Shown piece by piece: positions 46,404-59,455 of a DNA stretch of 64,000 bases. Numbering within the stretch: the first letter of the stretch is position 1; every line of letters starts with the position of its first letter. The position numbers and the translations under genes were made by a program. The notes under the pieces are model-generated. The model searched no databases. It saw only the letters and a program-made list of their open reading frames with translations, and was not told the origin of the DNA. The stretch is from Rosa chinensis (taxonomy: Eukaryota; Streptophyta; Magnoliopsida; Rosales; Rosaceae), in NCBI RefSeq assembly GCF_002994745.2, contig NC_037090.1:39551001-39615000 (forward strand), written 5' to 3'.

Positions 46404-49400
46404 CGTCACGCCCCTAATTTTTTTACACAAATAAAAATCGATATACAATCGCATAATTATATATGCGTGATCGTTCAACCATCAATACAAAATACCTTGA
46501 AACTTTTTTCCTTACATATTGATGCCTTGAACCCACCATGTCAATATTGACCCGCTCCACAAGGTCATATATTACAAAAGCTTACGAATTAAATTGTCAA
46601 CAACAAAATAAAACGTAAATGCTCCTCAGAGCTAACTACACAACGGAAGTCTTTATCAACGGTAAAGTCACAAAAATGGCTTCCTACCATAAAGCTGCAA
46701 AGACGCTACCTCAGCTTCAATCACGATTATCCTGCAGGATTAACCCATACACCATTGAATAGTACACGAGGTTGCCACATAACAAACCCGGTAAGCTTGT
46801 GAAAGCTCGTATGAGATAACTCAAAACCACACAAATCAACTCACACCAAAACTAAGGAAAACAACTCACTCCTTCATTCCTTAAAAACCCAGTTAAAGAA
46901 AGCAACTCACGCTTTGTTCTCTTCTTCAAATCACGAAATAAGGAAAGCAACTCACATCTTGATTTCCTATACAAATCACAAAATAAGAAAAGCAACTCAC
47001 ACCTTGATTTCCTATAAATCGTATATAAAGAAGCAACTCACACCTTGTTCCTTAAAACACAAATTCATGAGTTAGATATAACCTTGCACCGTTACCCCAT
47101 GAATTACACTGGCAGACAGACTAGAGCTCTAACTGAATTCGTAACCACTCGTCCGGCCAAAGACGTGATTACTTGATATTCTGCCCAAGGTCATAGACCT
47201 TCATTCCTGGGACTTCTCAGTGCCTCGGAATAAAACATTAAAGAAGTCACATAGGACTCAAAATGTTACACAAATCTCAACGCTTTTCAAAACAATCGAA
47301 ATCAACATTTCCACAATCATTTGTTTTCCGTAAAGCCATAACACAAAATAATAAAAAGCATCACGCATGCATATTGTTTTCATAAATCAACAAATCCACC
47401 AACCCATATATATTTCAAGTATGTGTGTGTGTGTGTGTACACGTAGTCATCTGCTAAGGAATGCCTACTAATACCAACTATAGTTTGCAGTTAATAAATA
47501 ACGCTCAAAACGATAAAGGTATTTTCGTTCGTAAATGAATCTTGTGAGATTACTCACCTCAGAATCCCACTGCGTCTTCTATACAGAACCGAACTAACAC
47601 TTACACCAACAACTAGTTCGAATCACTTTTAGAAGCACCTAATCACCAATAGTCTCAAATCAGTAAATCACCAAGTGATTAAAGTTCGAATCCCCTAATC
47701 GAACAACAACCCTAAAAGTAATGCCAATCAAGGCAAAACCCCATCCGAGACCACCCAAAGTCTCCGGAATGCTACTACAATCGATATGCCAAAACCACAA
47801 GTCGATCAGATAGTCAGATCCTCTTGGATCGATAATCGAATGGTTCGAAACCGTAGAAATCACAACATAATCATTCGATCTCCAAAAATTATGTATTATA
47901 TATCAAAACGCTCGTATCGACGAGTAGATGATATATATAAAACCAGAAACTGTCCCTTACATGGCTGGAATACCACCACCGACGCCGCCACAGGAGGTGG
48001 TGCAGCCACCGGGTCGGTCAAACTCGACCACCGGAAAATCAAGGCCAACAAACATGATCATCATGAAGAATAGAGCAACTTTCATCCCTGGAGCTAAGTC
48101 TAGATCGGTCTATATCGTCCTAGATCACACCTGCAAGATCGATCAATGATGTACACAAATTAATGTATCAATTTAAAACCCTATCAATGTAGTAAGAATA
48201 AGTATGGATCATTCTCAACCGGGGATTAGGGCCTAATTAATTCTTGAAAAATAAAACCTTAGTAAAACGAATAAAAGAATATTTATATACATTATATTTA
48301 TGAAAATTGTATAAGGGGATTTAAGATTTTATTTTATCTAACAACTAAGTATTTATATACATGTGACACATCAAAACCAAGAATCAAATAGAAATTATAT
48401 GAATGGAACGAAAATAGATAGGATTAACTACTACTAACACGTTGGCAAGGTTTCAAATATCAAATCACAAATCAAAATATATCCAAGCATAGAATCAATC
48501 AAGAACAAAGATGAACGCATACAAAGTTCCTTTTACTTTCCTTAATTAAATTAACTAGATGAACGCACCATAGTTAACCCTATTAATCATGCAATCACTA
48601 GTGGTAGCTAATCACTAACAAAAACACTCATAACGCATTAAGAATCATGAAAGTTTGATCAATTCAAGTCAAGAACACAAGTTAGAACGCTAATCAAGCA
48701 TGCAAAACTCATTGTTAATTTACCTTAGTGTTTATAGGTTTTCCACCGAAATTATCAAAGCCTAGAATGCTAGCACCTTAATATGGATTTGATTACATGT
48801 TTATCAACCTAAGTATGCATCCAAAGATCAATTAACACATAAAATATGAGATTGAAGTTCGAAATTAACAATCATGCAAGCATATAATGAAATCGCAATT
48901 TTTAGTTTGAAAACCTAAAACCTAAAACATGCTTCATAGTACTCGAAAATCACATAACTAAATTCAATCTTTCATCCACCATAGAAATTGCATAACAAGA
49001 AACCAAGAATGAAATCCAAATCGCAATTTATATAAAAACCGAAATAGAATTACATAGTTCAAAACCGAAAACAGAAAATAGGGTTCCATGGTTACACTTT
49101 TTGATCTTCAAGGACGCAAGAAGCTTCAAAAGGTGATGGAATGGATGAGAGCTACGGCAAGGATGCTTGAATGGAGAGGATGGATGCTCACGGCCTTGAA
49201 CTTTGGATTTCTTGAAGTTGCCGAAACTTGGAAGAGAAAGGGGAGTGTTTGTGTATTTTTGATTCTAAATTTTGTGGTGTGTAGAATGTCTTCACAAACT
49301 TCCTTTATATAATGAATGGCAAGGGCTAGGGTTCCCTTGAATCTCTCTTGAATTGCATCACTTCAACCAATAGAAAAATAGCATATGAAGTAGAGAGCAA

Positions 49401-50900
49401 GTAACCATTCTTTGGCCGAAATCTTCCATGTACTTAGACTTATTTTCGGCCTCCGTTGTATGTAAAGTCATAAATCAATTCTTATTCCTCTATTTTCTCT
49501 CATAAAATCACAAGAAAATCTAATAATATCTCAATATATATTTTGCCGAAATCTTCTAGTAATTCCTTGTAATTCTCACGGCATAAGCATGTAGAATGGG
49601 TCATGGACTCCTCAAAAACGTCAAGAAGGATCTAGAGCATCATGTGCAAGTCACATGCTTCAAACTTCGGGCCAAACTCTCCCAAAATGGGCCAATTTGA
49701 AAGTATTATTCATATTGCCGAAATTCCTTCATTATTCTAGAACATTTTTCAACCATCTTGAGTCATCTTCAAGACACAGCATCTCCTAGCTTCACCAGGA
49801 CTCCTAGTGGCATAAGGTTTTCTAGTCCAACTAGGACTCTGTCATTTCTCATTTCCATACATCATTTTTCCGAGCTCACTCCTAGTTGCATTAGGATTCC
49901 TACTTTAACTGGGATTCATTTTCCTAGTAGACCTGGGAATGCTTCATTCCTCCATTTCTTTGTCATTTCTACGCCACATTTCCTCTTTGCCTTCATTTCC
50001 ATCATTTCTAGCTCTTTTTAGCTCATTTCCTGCGTTTGAAGCTCAAATATACCTAAAAACACAAAACTAAGTCAGAAATGATATTGTTAAGGGAATAACT
50101 AAGTAAAATGTAAAGAAAATGATACTAAAAACATAGAAAATATCACTCCGATCAATCAATCGTTGCTGTCTGATCACTCTCCAGATTAGATGTGCACCGC
50201 TGATCTTCAAACGTTGATCTACTCCACACACAAAATCGTCCTTCAAGGCGGGTATAGGGATGATCAAGAGGAGGAAGAGATTTCAAACCGTGAAGAAATC
50301 GAACGGAAGGTCGCCGAAAATCAGAAAACCCGTTGGATCCCGATCGTACAACTGAGGCCGCCTTCGATCTCCTTCTGGGGTGCTCCACCGGTGAAACCAA
50401 CACCAAGGGTCGACGGCGGAAGTTGAGGCGAGTCTGTTCAACCCGGGTCAGCCGCTGGTGGTGGCAGGAAAACGGAGATGGGTCCGGGTCGGGTCACAGT
50501 CGGGTTGCACGGAGTGAGGAGAGAGAACGGAGAGAATCTGGGGGAGAAAAGAGAAAAAAGGGAAATTTTGGGATTAAATGAAAAATCCTGGAATTTCACC
50601 TATTTATATAAATTTCCCAAATTTTCAATCACTCATAACTTTCTCATACAAACTCCGATTCTCACGTTCCACATGTCCACGAACTCGTATCGACGCTCTC
50701 TACAACTTTACTGTGGGAAGTTTTAGGAGATTCTCAACGTATCAAAAGTCAACCTTGAACCCCCCTAAATCCACACTTTTCGAATAAAAATTCGTCCGAA
50801 ACACTTCCGCTCCATCCACAAGCCATGAAACCGTCCAATAACTATAAATTAGATTCCTGAAAATCTTAGGAAAATAAATACGAATTTCCGGGACATCACA
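46404..50900 (-). mobile_element. Ty3/gypsy solo LTR, minus orientation, with nested insert
   Basis: On the minus strand it starts TGTGATGTCCCGG and ends TTAGGGGCGTGACG, the ends of plant Tekay/Del-like chromovirus LTRs (last base G where A is usual). The 5-bp target duplication CTTTT is exact at 46399-46403 and 50901-50905. Without the nested element at 48147-50154 it is about 2.5 kb. (GT)n at 47421-47438. No internal gypsy genes. Confidence 0.88.
48147..50154 (+). mobile_element. Solo-LTR-like element, family I (diverged) copy D
   Basis: Starts TGATGTACACAAATTAATG, ends ATCACTCCGATCA, with a perfect 5-bp duplication ATCAA at 48142-48146 and 50155-50159. Shares with copies A-C the AAGTATGGATCATTCTC...CGGGGATT motif and the following AT-rich block order. 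It has no coding domains and sits inside the gypsy solo LTR, itself inside copia. Confidence 0.85.
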
Positions 50901-50905
50901 CTTTT

Positions 50906-53900
50906 CTTTTAGGAATGAATTTTGGAAAGCTGCAATGTCTTGCGGATAGTGTGACTACACACACTATTCTCCACCATAGGCAATTATTCTTGGAGATGTT
51001 GCCCATATATTCCTCTGTAACTACGATGGCTGGGCCATCAAGTTTAGTTCAAAGACGTGGAGTGGCCCAATTCCTTTTTCCAAATGGCTCCGTGATAAAT
51101 GTCGCAGAAGCTCTCTACACTCCTAAGGCAAATTGAACCTTATTGAGCTTTAAAGATATCAAGGCCAAAGAATCCATGTGGAAATGCATACTGTTAGCCA
51201 AATAGTCACCCTCAAGTATAAGGGGTACAAGTAATAGTATAGGGATTTAAGAAAGGTTGTCGAATCCACTAGGATTGGATTCCTTTTACTAGTTAGGGTC
51301 TTAACCTAAGGAGAGCTAGAATATGCAAATGTACAATCACAAACCTAAATTCATAAGGAAATTTAGGCTCATGGTGAATATGTGCAAGATAAAGTAGTGA
51401 TTTGATTTTGGTTTTTGAAAATAGTTTTGAATTGAAAAAATAGCTAGATGCTCAAATGGAAACTAAATTACTCTAAACTAAATTAATGATCAAATGGATG
51501 AAGTTAGGGGTTGGATTGTCTACCACTAACCTCCCTTGCAAGTATTGAAGTTCAAATACAAGTGATGCTATTCTTATTTCCCAATTACCCTCTTTGCATC
51601 CAGATAAGACTATAAAGGCTTATACTCCTCCAATGTTATCAATTCCAACCGGATAAGTCTAGAATTAACTACCTAAGCATAGTTCCTATTACCGGTTAAG
51701 TCTCAATTCATTGTTCCTAGATGCACAAAGCTTTGAGTTTAGATAATCATGCAAGCAAATCAATCCTAGATCTAGGTGATTTTAACTCACAACTTTCATA
51801 TGCACATAGAGGATGCTATCATGCTATCAATGCTCAAGGTTAACTACTCCCTAAGCATTTTTTCATGAGATGACAAACACAACACATTCAAAGTAGTTAA
51901 GTTTGAATGAATGCATTCAATTCTTGAATTAGCATATGAAGATGAAAATCACAAATAACATGAAATGTAAATTAAAACATCAATTCATACAAGTTTGGCT
52001 AGGGCTTTCAACTCTAGCCCCAACAAAGTAACTACTCACTCATAATCATATAAATTAACATCAAATCTATAAAGTATATCAAGGTAAATCAAAGAGTTAA
52101 GGAAATGAACTAGTTGAAGCATGACAAATCAATGGCTAGCTCCTCATTTGTTTTCCTCCTTCAATGCTCCTTGAATCTTTCTTAATGGTGGAATGGATGG
52201 ATGATAAGCTTCTTGATGGTGATGATGAATAGAATGGTGATGAAGATATGATGCTCCTTTGGCAAACTTTGAGTGGTTGTGATGGAATAATGGTGGTTGT
52301 GATGGAGGTTGAGGAGTATGAATATTATGAGTTTGGATTTTGGGAGGTGGAGATGGAGGTTTTGTGGAGGAGATGAAGAGAGAAACAAGATGTAATGGGG
52401 TGGAATGGGTGATGCTTGAAGAGTGTAATGAAATGATGCTTACATAGAGAAGAGAGAGAGGTGTAAAATGATGAAGAAAGACAAAGAAAGCAGCTAGCTT
52501 TGTGAATGGAGCAAAACGGAAGAGTGTTGGAGTGGTAATAGATCCTAAAAACAAGGGAAAAGAGTATGGAAGAGATGGAGTAAAAAGAGGGAAGTAATGA
52601 TGAGCTATTAGAGTGTAGAGTAGAAAAAATGACTTAGGAAAAGAGAGGAGCAGCTGCTCTCTTTGTTGTCCATGAGAAACATGAAAATGAAGAGTGTTCG
52701 AGTGGTTTCGGCTCACGAAAGTCAAGGTGACAAGCATGGAAGAGAAAGTGTGTAAGGGATGCCTATTATCCAAACGATAATATGATGGATTCATCTTGCC
52801 AGAATCTTGTAGAATTATTCTAGGGCACTCCTTGATAATTTCAGCATCATAGACCTTCAAAAAATGCATAAGAAATCCGTCCAAAGAAGGTTCTAGGCTA
52901 AATTGCCATGTTTTGACTTCTTTTTTTTCTGCTTCTGAAGATTCCTTCAATTGAATCTCCACTAAGACTTCTGAATTGGCCTTCAACTTCTTCATACCAA
53001 ATGTTCCTTGATAAGTGTAGATCATCCTGGTAAAATTTCAGAGCTTATTTCACCATGGTTTGCTCGGAAATTCTGCCGGAATCCGTACAGGTCCAATTTT
53101 GCAGTTTTCTGTCTTTTAGTCAGAAACTTAGACCGATCTTTTAAAGGTCTTACACTTCGAACTAGCTCTTTCACTCTTCATAATAAATGATCCTTAGGAT
53201 GTCTAGAATGGATCTGGAAAGTTTCAACTCATTTAGAGTTCGTTTGGTCAGGCTTCCGAACCTCTTTCCTTGTCTAGCTCACTTTCTCCTAGCCGGAGTA
53301 AGAAAATGTGCTAAGGTTGACTTTTTACTGCATTTCCATGCTTCTCCATCATTTCCTAGCTTGATAAGGAAAACAATATAAATATATATATAAATAAACA
53401 CAAAGTTTAAGGTAAAGTACAAGATTAGAGGAATAATGGAATTAGATTAGTCAACATGAAATTGGACTTTAGAACAAGTAATTTCCATGTATTAGGGCAC
53501 AAATATGTATATAAATTATGATCTAACACATACTGAGAATGGAAAAGAGTTCCTTTGCATCACCTCTAACAATTGCGGACGAAAGCGCATCTTAGAGAAG
53601 CTTATGTGTCAATCTAGTGGACTTTATGTCACTACAATTCGACCTATTGAACCCAATACTGTGTTAAGAGAAGATCTCTTGGATTCTGGCACATATTGTC
53701 TTTGGCATGATCGACTAGGACATCCTGGTCATGATATGATGATCCGTATACTAAAGACTTTACACGGACATCCATTCTTTCGAGCGAAACGAAGCAAGAA
53801 TCAAACATTGATTCCCAGACTTAATTAGTGTGACCTCCGCTGCACCTGCCTCTAGCCTAGACGCCGTCCACCGCTGCCCTAGGGCCACCTTTGTCTACCT

Positions 53901-56900
53901 TGACAATGCCATAGATGGTGTCACACATGGCCATGATGCCATGATTGTCAATTCCCATGGCCATGGTGCCATGGATGCCACTTCCCATGGTTCCAAAGCC
54001 ATGATGGGTGATGTAGTCACAAATTTTTCTTCAAATAGCGCTTCAGATGCTCAGGCCCAACCAAAATCCTCATTGGTTACTTCTAAGGCCCCTCGCTCAT
54101 TTTGCAAAGCCTGCTCCTTAGGGAAATTAGGACCAAGACCATCCTATTCAAAGAATCCCAAAATACTCATTCCATTCTTACAGAGAATCCAAGGGGATAT
54201 ATGTGGACCAATTCATCCATCTTGCGGACCTTTTAAATCCTTTATGGTATTGATTGATGTGTTGACACGCTGGTAACATGTCGCGTTGTTATCCACTCAA
54301 AATGTTGCTTATGCAAAACTCCTAACGAGATTATCCGTCTATGGGCTCACTACCCGGACCATCCCATTAAGTCTATTTGACTTGATAATGCTGGGGAGTT
54401 TACATCAAAAAGTTCGATGACTATTGCATGTCATTGGGGATTGATGTAGAGCATCCAGTTCCCAATGTGCATTCCCAAAATGGTCTGGCAGAAGCAGCCA
54501 TTAAGCGTCTACAAATGATAGCACAGCCCTGTTTCCGCTTGAGGATATGCAATACTGCATGCAGCGACGCTAATTCAACTACGACCCACTGCCACCCAAC
54601 CTTACTCTGCGTTGTAGCTAGTAACTGGGTACGAGCTTGATATCTCGCACTTACACATTTTTGGGTGTGCCATTTATGTGCCTATTACGACACCACAACG
54701 TATTAAAATGGGTCCACAGAGACGAATGAGCATATGTGTTGGATATGAATCTCTAACTATCGTCCACTACCTAGAACCTTTGACAGGCGATCTCTTTATC
54801 GCTAGATTTGCAAATTGTCACTTTGATGAGACAGTCTTCTTGTCATTAGGAGGAGATAAGAACACATATGTTTAGCAGGAACGACAAGAATTGTCGTGGT
54901 CTGTCTCTACTATGTCTCATCTCGATCCCCATACTGCACAGTTTGAACTTGAAGTGCGACGAATTATCAAGCTCTAGAATGTAGCAGACACTCTACCTGA
55001 TGAGTTTTTTTATGTTGCTAAAGTGAGATCACATATATTTGCTGCAAATATGCCTGCAAGGATTGACGTCCTAAATACTGGACGTAGTGCTGCTCTTGTG
55101 ACACCAGGAGATGGCGCCACTACCCATATTGGCAATGATATAGCATCTATGGCTGTAGGTCCCGTGAGGAAGCGCAATAGACTGATTAGTTCAAAGGATA
55201 TTCCCCCTAGAAAGAGAGCGAATGAGGCACAAACAAATCCTTTGATCATCGATACTCAAAATCCGTCCCATAAGAATGTTCCGAAATTTGGTTATGTCCA
55301 AGAGACATCTTTGGGGCACGCCTCAATGTCAGAACCTATCCTTGAGAATGTAGAGATCTCTATAAATGACACTAGTGTACATGGGACGTGGGAACAAAGC
55401 TGCATGATCATTGATGATGTATTCCCGTACTCTGTAGCACATGAGATTATTGAGACCGAAGATATCGAACCACACTCCATTGATGAATGCTAAAGTAGAG
55501 TTGATTGGTCAAAATGGAAAGATGCAATCCAGGCAGAACTTGATTCTCTAACGAAAAGAATGGTATTTGGGCAAGTTGTGCCAATACCGCCCAACACCAA
55601 ACATGTTGGTCATAAATGGGTATTGGTTAGAAAGTGTAATGAGAGAAACGAGATTGTAAAAGACAAAGCTCGCCTTGTGGCACAAGGCTTTTCATAACAC
55701 TCTGGAATCGACTACGAGGAGACATATTCTCAAGTAATAGATGTTATTACATTCCGCTACCTTGTCAGTTTAGTAGTTTCTGAAAAACTGAACATGCAGC
55801 TCATGGTTACTATATGGGGATCTAGATACAGAGATTTACATGAAGGTTCTGGATAGACTTCAGTTACCCAAATCAAGTGGCTCTAAACCACAGACCGCAT
55901 TTGCAATAAGGTTGAAACGCTCACTTTATGGATTGAAGCGATCTGGATGGATGTGGTATAACCGTCTAAGTGAATACTTGATTGGGAAAGGATATGTTAA
56001 TAATGAACTATGTCCATGTGTGTTCATAAAAAGAACAAGTTCCGGATTTGTAATGGTAGCGGTTTTTGTCTATGACATGAACATAATTGGCACTCTTAAA
56101 GAGTTGGGAAACCGTTGAACACTTGAAATCCAAGTTTGAGATGAAAGATCTTGGGAAAACACGTTTTGCCTCGGTTTGGAACTTGAGTACTATCAAGATG
56201 GTATCCTGATTCATCAATCAACTTATCCCCAAAAGATGCTTAGGCGTTTCAATACTGACAAAGTTAAGCCTTCAAGCACCCCAATGGTCGTCCGTAGTCT
56301 TGATCCAAAGAAGGATTCATTCCGTCCAAAAGATGATGACGAAGATGTGCTAGATGCAGAAGTGCCCTACCTAAGTGCAATAGGCGCATTATTGTACTTA
56401 GCACAATGCACAAGACCGGACATCTCATTCGCCATGAACTTATTAGCTAGATATAGCTCTGCACCAACATGATGCCATTGGACTGGTGTTAAAGATATCT
56501 TTCAATACCTAAGTGGTATGATTGATATGAGTTTGTTCTATCCCTATAGAGAGACGATGGATTCGGACCCATCATATGTCAAGAACGCCAACAATAGTGG
56601 TCTGCATAGTTTCTTCCCATCCCAAAACGACAGAAGTATTTTGGAAAGTTTTGCTGATGCTGGATACCTCTCTGACCCACATAAAGGTCGTTCCCAAACT
56701 GGTTATGTATTCACCATGGGTAAGACTGCGATATCTTAGAGATTTACTAAACAGACCCTAGTCACTACTTCTTCGAATCTTGCAGAGATTATTATTGCTC
56801 TTCACGAAGCAGTTCGTGAATTTATATGGCTTAGATCCATAGTTAGGCATGTTCGAAACAATTGTGGTCTGAAGTCTACCACATATGAGCCTACCAGCAT

Positions 56901-57150
56901 TTATGAGGATAATGCTGCTTGCATTGAATAAATGAAGCAAGGCTACATCAAAGACGACAATACCAAGCACATATCGCCAAGTTCTTCTACAATCAGCAAC
57001 AACAGAAGCTCCTCAAGATCAGAGTGAACCAGGTTCAATCTGAGGACAATGTGGCAGACTTGTTTACTAAGTCATTGCCTAAATCCACGTTCGAGAAACA
57101 TGTTGCAAGCATTGACTTGTGGAAGTCATCAGGGGAAACGTAGACATCAG
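50906..57150 (+). pseudogene. Copia pol: protease, integrase, reverse transcriptase, RNase H (broken)
   Basis: Protease-side segment at 50915-51190 (CLADSVTTHTIL, SSLVQRRGVAQF, LLSFKDI). After a solo LTR insert it resumes at 53534 (ENGKEFLCITSNN). The integrase zinc domain has LWHDRLGHPGHDMM (53700-53740) and CKACSLGKL (54103-54129). The integrase core begins GDICGPIHPSCGPF (54190) and includes NGLAEAAIKRLQ (54480). The reverse transcriptase lies at about 55500-56120 (RLVAQGFS, SLYGLKRSGWMWYNRL). The catalytic YVDD box is changed to FVYD (56065-56076). RNase H follows with ADAGYLSDPHKGRSQTGYVF (56655-56715) and YEDNAACIE (56905). Stops and frameshifts occur throughout. Confidence 0.92.
51192..53528 (+). 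mobile_element. Solo LTR in copia pol, perfect 5-bp TSD
   Basis: Starts TGTTAGCCAAATAGTCACCC, ends TATGATCTAACA (termini TGTTAG...CTAACA). The duplication CATAC is exact at 51187-51191 and 53529-53533, and copia coding resumes directly after it (HTENGKEF). It contains GGTTGTCGAATCCACTAGG near 51257, a motif of large non-autonomous LTR elements. The long minus-strand frame at 52144-53025 is low-complexity His/Ser/Pro-rich and is not considered a gene. Confidence 0.88.
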
Positions 57151-57309
57151 GGAGAGATATCTACTTGTTGATCTCGAAACGTGAATGGTGTGTTGTGCTC
57201 TTTTTCCCCTTCGATCGAGGTTATTTTTGTCCCACAGGGTTTTTGTTACTCGGCACGGTTTTAATGTGGCAACGAAATGAGCACCACGTTTGGGCGACAT
57301 AAGGGGGAG

Positions 57310-57542
57310 TGTTCAAGTAAATCTAGAATTTATGTCTAGCCCAAACTCGAGGTTACTTGCTCTAGTTGAAATAGGGTTAGAATTAGAGATAATCTTGGAG
57401 AATCTTAGAGATATCCAATCAATGTATGATTACGTTTCCTTGTACAACTCTATCTCTATGTTTGTAATCCTCTATATAAAAAGACCCCTATTATCAATGA
57501 AAGCACATCAAATTCTCTCCCAAATATCGATTCCCTAACACA
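57310..57542 (+). repeat. Copia 3' LTR
   Basis: 233 bp matching 40531-40765, preceded by the polypurine tract AAGGGGGAG. Confidence 0.92.
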
Positions 57543-57803
57543 ATAAGTTGTTTATGGATAAAAAAGAAAGATAAACATGGACAAAATAGAAAACTATTAT
57601 GGCTTGATTGAGCGGGTTAAAAGGGTCGGCTAGGCTTGACCCTTAAGGGCTCAAATCACCGAGCTGGAGAACTAGGCTGGGCTTCATTTGCATTGCCTAT
57701 ACCCTACTCTATTTGAGAAAAGGCTGGGCCGAACCCCCTCCAATGCAAGGGCCAAGTAGGCATGAAATGGGCTTAAGGTCCAAAGGCCAAATGATGACCC
57801 CTA

Positions 57804-59045
57804 CATGAAAATCTGGGCTAAGCATTTGACCCTAAAGAATTTCATATATTATTAATAATTCTAGGGATTTTTTTCCCCTTACACCTCTCACTTATTTTTT
57901 TTCCCACTTACCTATAAGAACTCTTTTAAGTTGTTCCCTAATACCCAATCAAGTTTTTCTTATTTGTTATTTATTTATTTGTGAGACTATTTTAGCCCTC
58001 ACTCCTTTGCTATACAGAGAGAGTAGCCATAGGAGACATCGCCAGACTCCGGTCACGGCGGCCGAATTTCTCCAAAAACCTCGTCAAAGGTCCCCATAGA
58101 GGTCATCGGAGATTTCATAGGTTACCAAAGACTTTTATTACCCCCCAATAAAATCCAATAAATTTTTATTACCCCCCAATAAAATATTATTGAGGGTTAA
58201 TAAAAATTTATTGGAGGGAAAGGAGACTAATCTCCCTAAAATTACACAATAAAACTTTAATCGGGGAATAAAATAAGGAGACTACATCAATTTAAAACCT
58301 TTTATTGGGGTCAATAAAAGTTTATTAGGAAGCAATAAAACCAATAAAATTTAGACATCTGGACGAATGACTAATCTCCCTAAAATTAGATAAATAAAAT
58401 TTTGATTGATAAAGAAGATGATGAGATTACATCAATTCAAAACCTTTTATTGGGGGGCAATAAAAGAATTTTATTGAAGAAAAGAACTTTCTAACACCCA
58501 ACAATTATCTCCAAATGCCAAACATAAACTTGTCTATAGGTTAACTAAGCCCACCACAAAATATCACTAATTACGGCACAGATCGGCATTATATCATTAT
58601 TACGAATGGACTTGGGCTTCATTTGATTGTGATCAATCAACTGTGAAGACCCAAAAATGAAGGGCAAGAAATGGTAGTCATCAAGGCCCAACTCCTCCGC
58701 GCAGCTTCCAACTCCAGTATCCGAAATTGCAAAAAACCAAAACTACATCATTTCTTTTCAAAAAAATCTGAAGCCGAAAATTGAGTCTATTGAAAGAGAA
58801 GCACAGAGATACCTGAAATTCAAATGAGATTGGAAGGTGAAGATCGTCGGATAACAACCGAGTGTTTGCAAAGGTCGTCGAAAGCACATCATCGTTGAAA
58901 TGCAAAAGAAATTAATTGCGAAATTATAATTAAGAGTTAAAACTGATACGAGTTAATAGTGATTACGATCGAATTGAATTGAAACGATTTCTTGAGATTG
59001 AAACTGACCTGTAGGCACAGCTTTGACAATATATATATATATATA
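57804..59045. other. Intergenic, with CCAATAAAA/TTATTGGGG repeat cluster
   Basis: No gene. 58140-58470 holds many copies of CCCCCAATAAAA and its complement in both orientations, able to form several hairpins. The minus-strand frame at 58681-58905 has no ATG start of note and no recognisable features. Confidence 0.5.
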
Positions 59046-59455
59046 CACACACACAGATTTTATCCAGAGCGGAGCTCCACTTTGAAATTAGCGTGTGAAG
59101 TTCGAGTTTTGGATCACTTTTCGGTCGCATATCCACATCTCGACCGTTCAGTTTTTAGGTACTAGTGTATAGATCATCTCTGCAAATTTTCAGCGAAATT
59201 GATGATCGTTAAGGTATCTCACTCGCTTAAACGAATGGAAGGACTGAATCTGTCAACCTGAACCGTACTAGCTTTAAGGCAATTATCAATGCCTTAACGA
59301 TCATCATTTTGGCTGAAAATTTGCAGAGACGATCTATACACTAGTACCTAAAAACTGAATAGTCGAGATGTGGATGTGCGGCCAAAAAGTGACCCAAAAC
59401 TCGAACTTCACACGTTAATTTTCAAAGCGGAGCTCCGCTATGGATAGGATTTGTG
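59046..59455. mobile_element. Hairpin MITE (family H, copy 2)
   Basis: Near-perfect inverted repeat: left GAGCGGAGCTCCACTTTGAA, right AAAGCGGAGCTCCGCTATG on the same strand. Mirrored internal blocks include TAGGTACTAGTGTATAGATC and CTGCAAATTTTCAG. Flanked on both sides by (TA)n. It shares CTC(A/G)ACCGTTCA, TTTTTAGGT and GCAAATTTTCAGC with the element at 28877-29284. Confidence 0.8.

Larger units (their letters stand above)
40531..57542 (+). mobile_element. Ty1/copia retrotransposon, 17 kb with nested insertions
   Basis: Bounded by LTRs at 40531-40765 and 57310-57542 (TGTTCAAGTAAATC...AACACA) in direct orientation. Flanks GTAAG and ATAAG give a 5-bp target duplication with one mismatch. Order gag, CCHC knuckle, protease, integrase, reverse transcriptase, RNase H is the copia order. 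The polypurine tract AAGGGGGAG (57301-57309) abuts the 3' LTR. Foreign inserts: 41266-42920, 44403-45914, 46404-50900 (itself carrying 48147-50154) and 51192-53528. Without them about 7 kb remain. Many stops and frameshifts make it defective. Confidence 0.93.
40166..57803 (+). mobile_element. hAT-like MITE split by the copia element
   Basis: Left terminus TAGGGATCATCATGGGCC (40166) and right terminus, reversed, TAGGGGTCATCATTTGGCC (57803) form inverted repeats. Flanks CATGGAAT and CATGAAAA match at 6 of 8 positions. The 40166-40530 and 57543-57803 parts share the GGGCC/GGCCC-rich style of plant hAT MITEs. Removing the copia insertion leaves about 620 bp. Confidence 0.55.

Noticed and set aside
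52144..53025. Long minus-strand open frame of 293 codons
   Set aside because: It lies inside a solo LTR bounded by a perfect CATAC duplication and is His/Ser/Pro low-complexity over much of its length; no domain is recognisable.
53940..54010. CCATGG-rich repeated stretch as a possible regulatory palindrome array
   Set aside because: It translates in frame as a His/Gly/Met repeat within the copia integrase spacer, so a coding explanation suffices.
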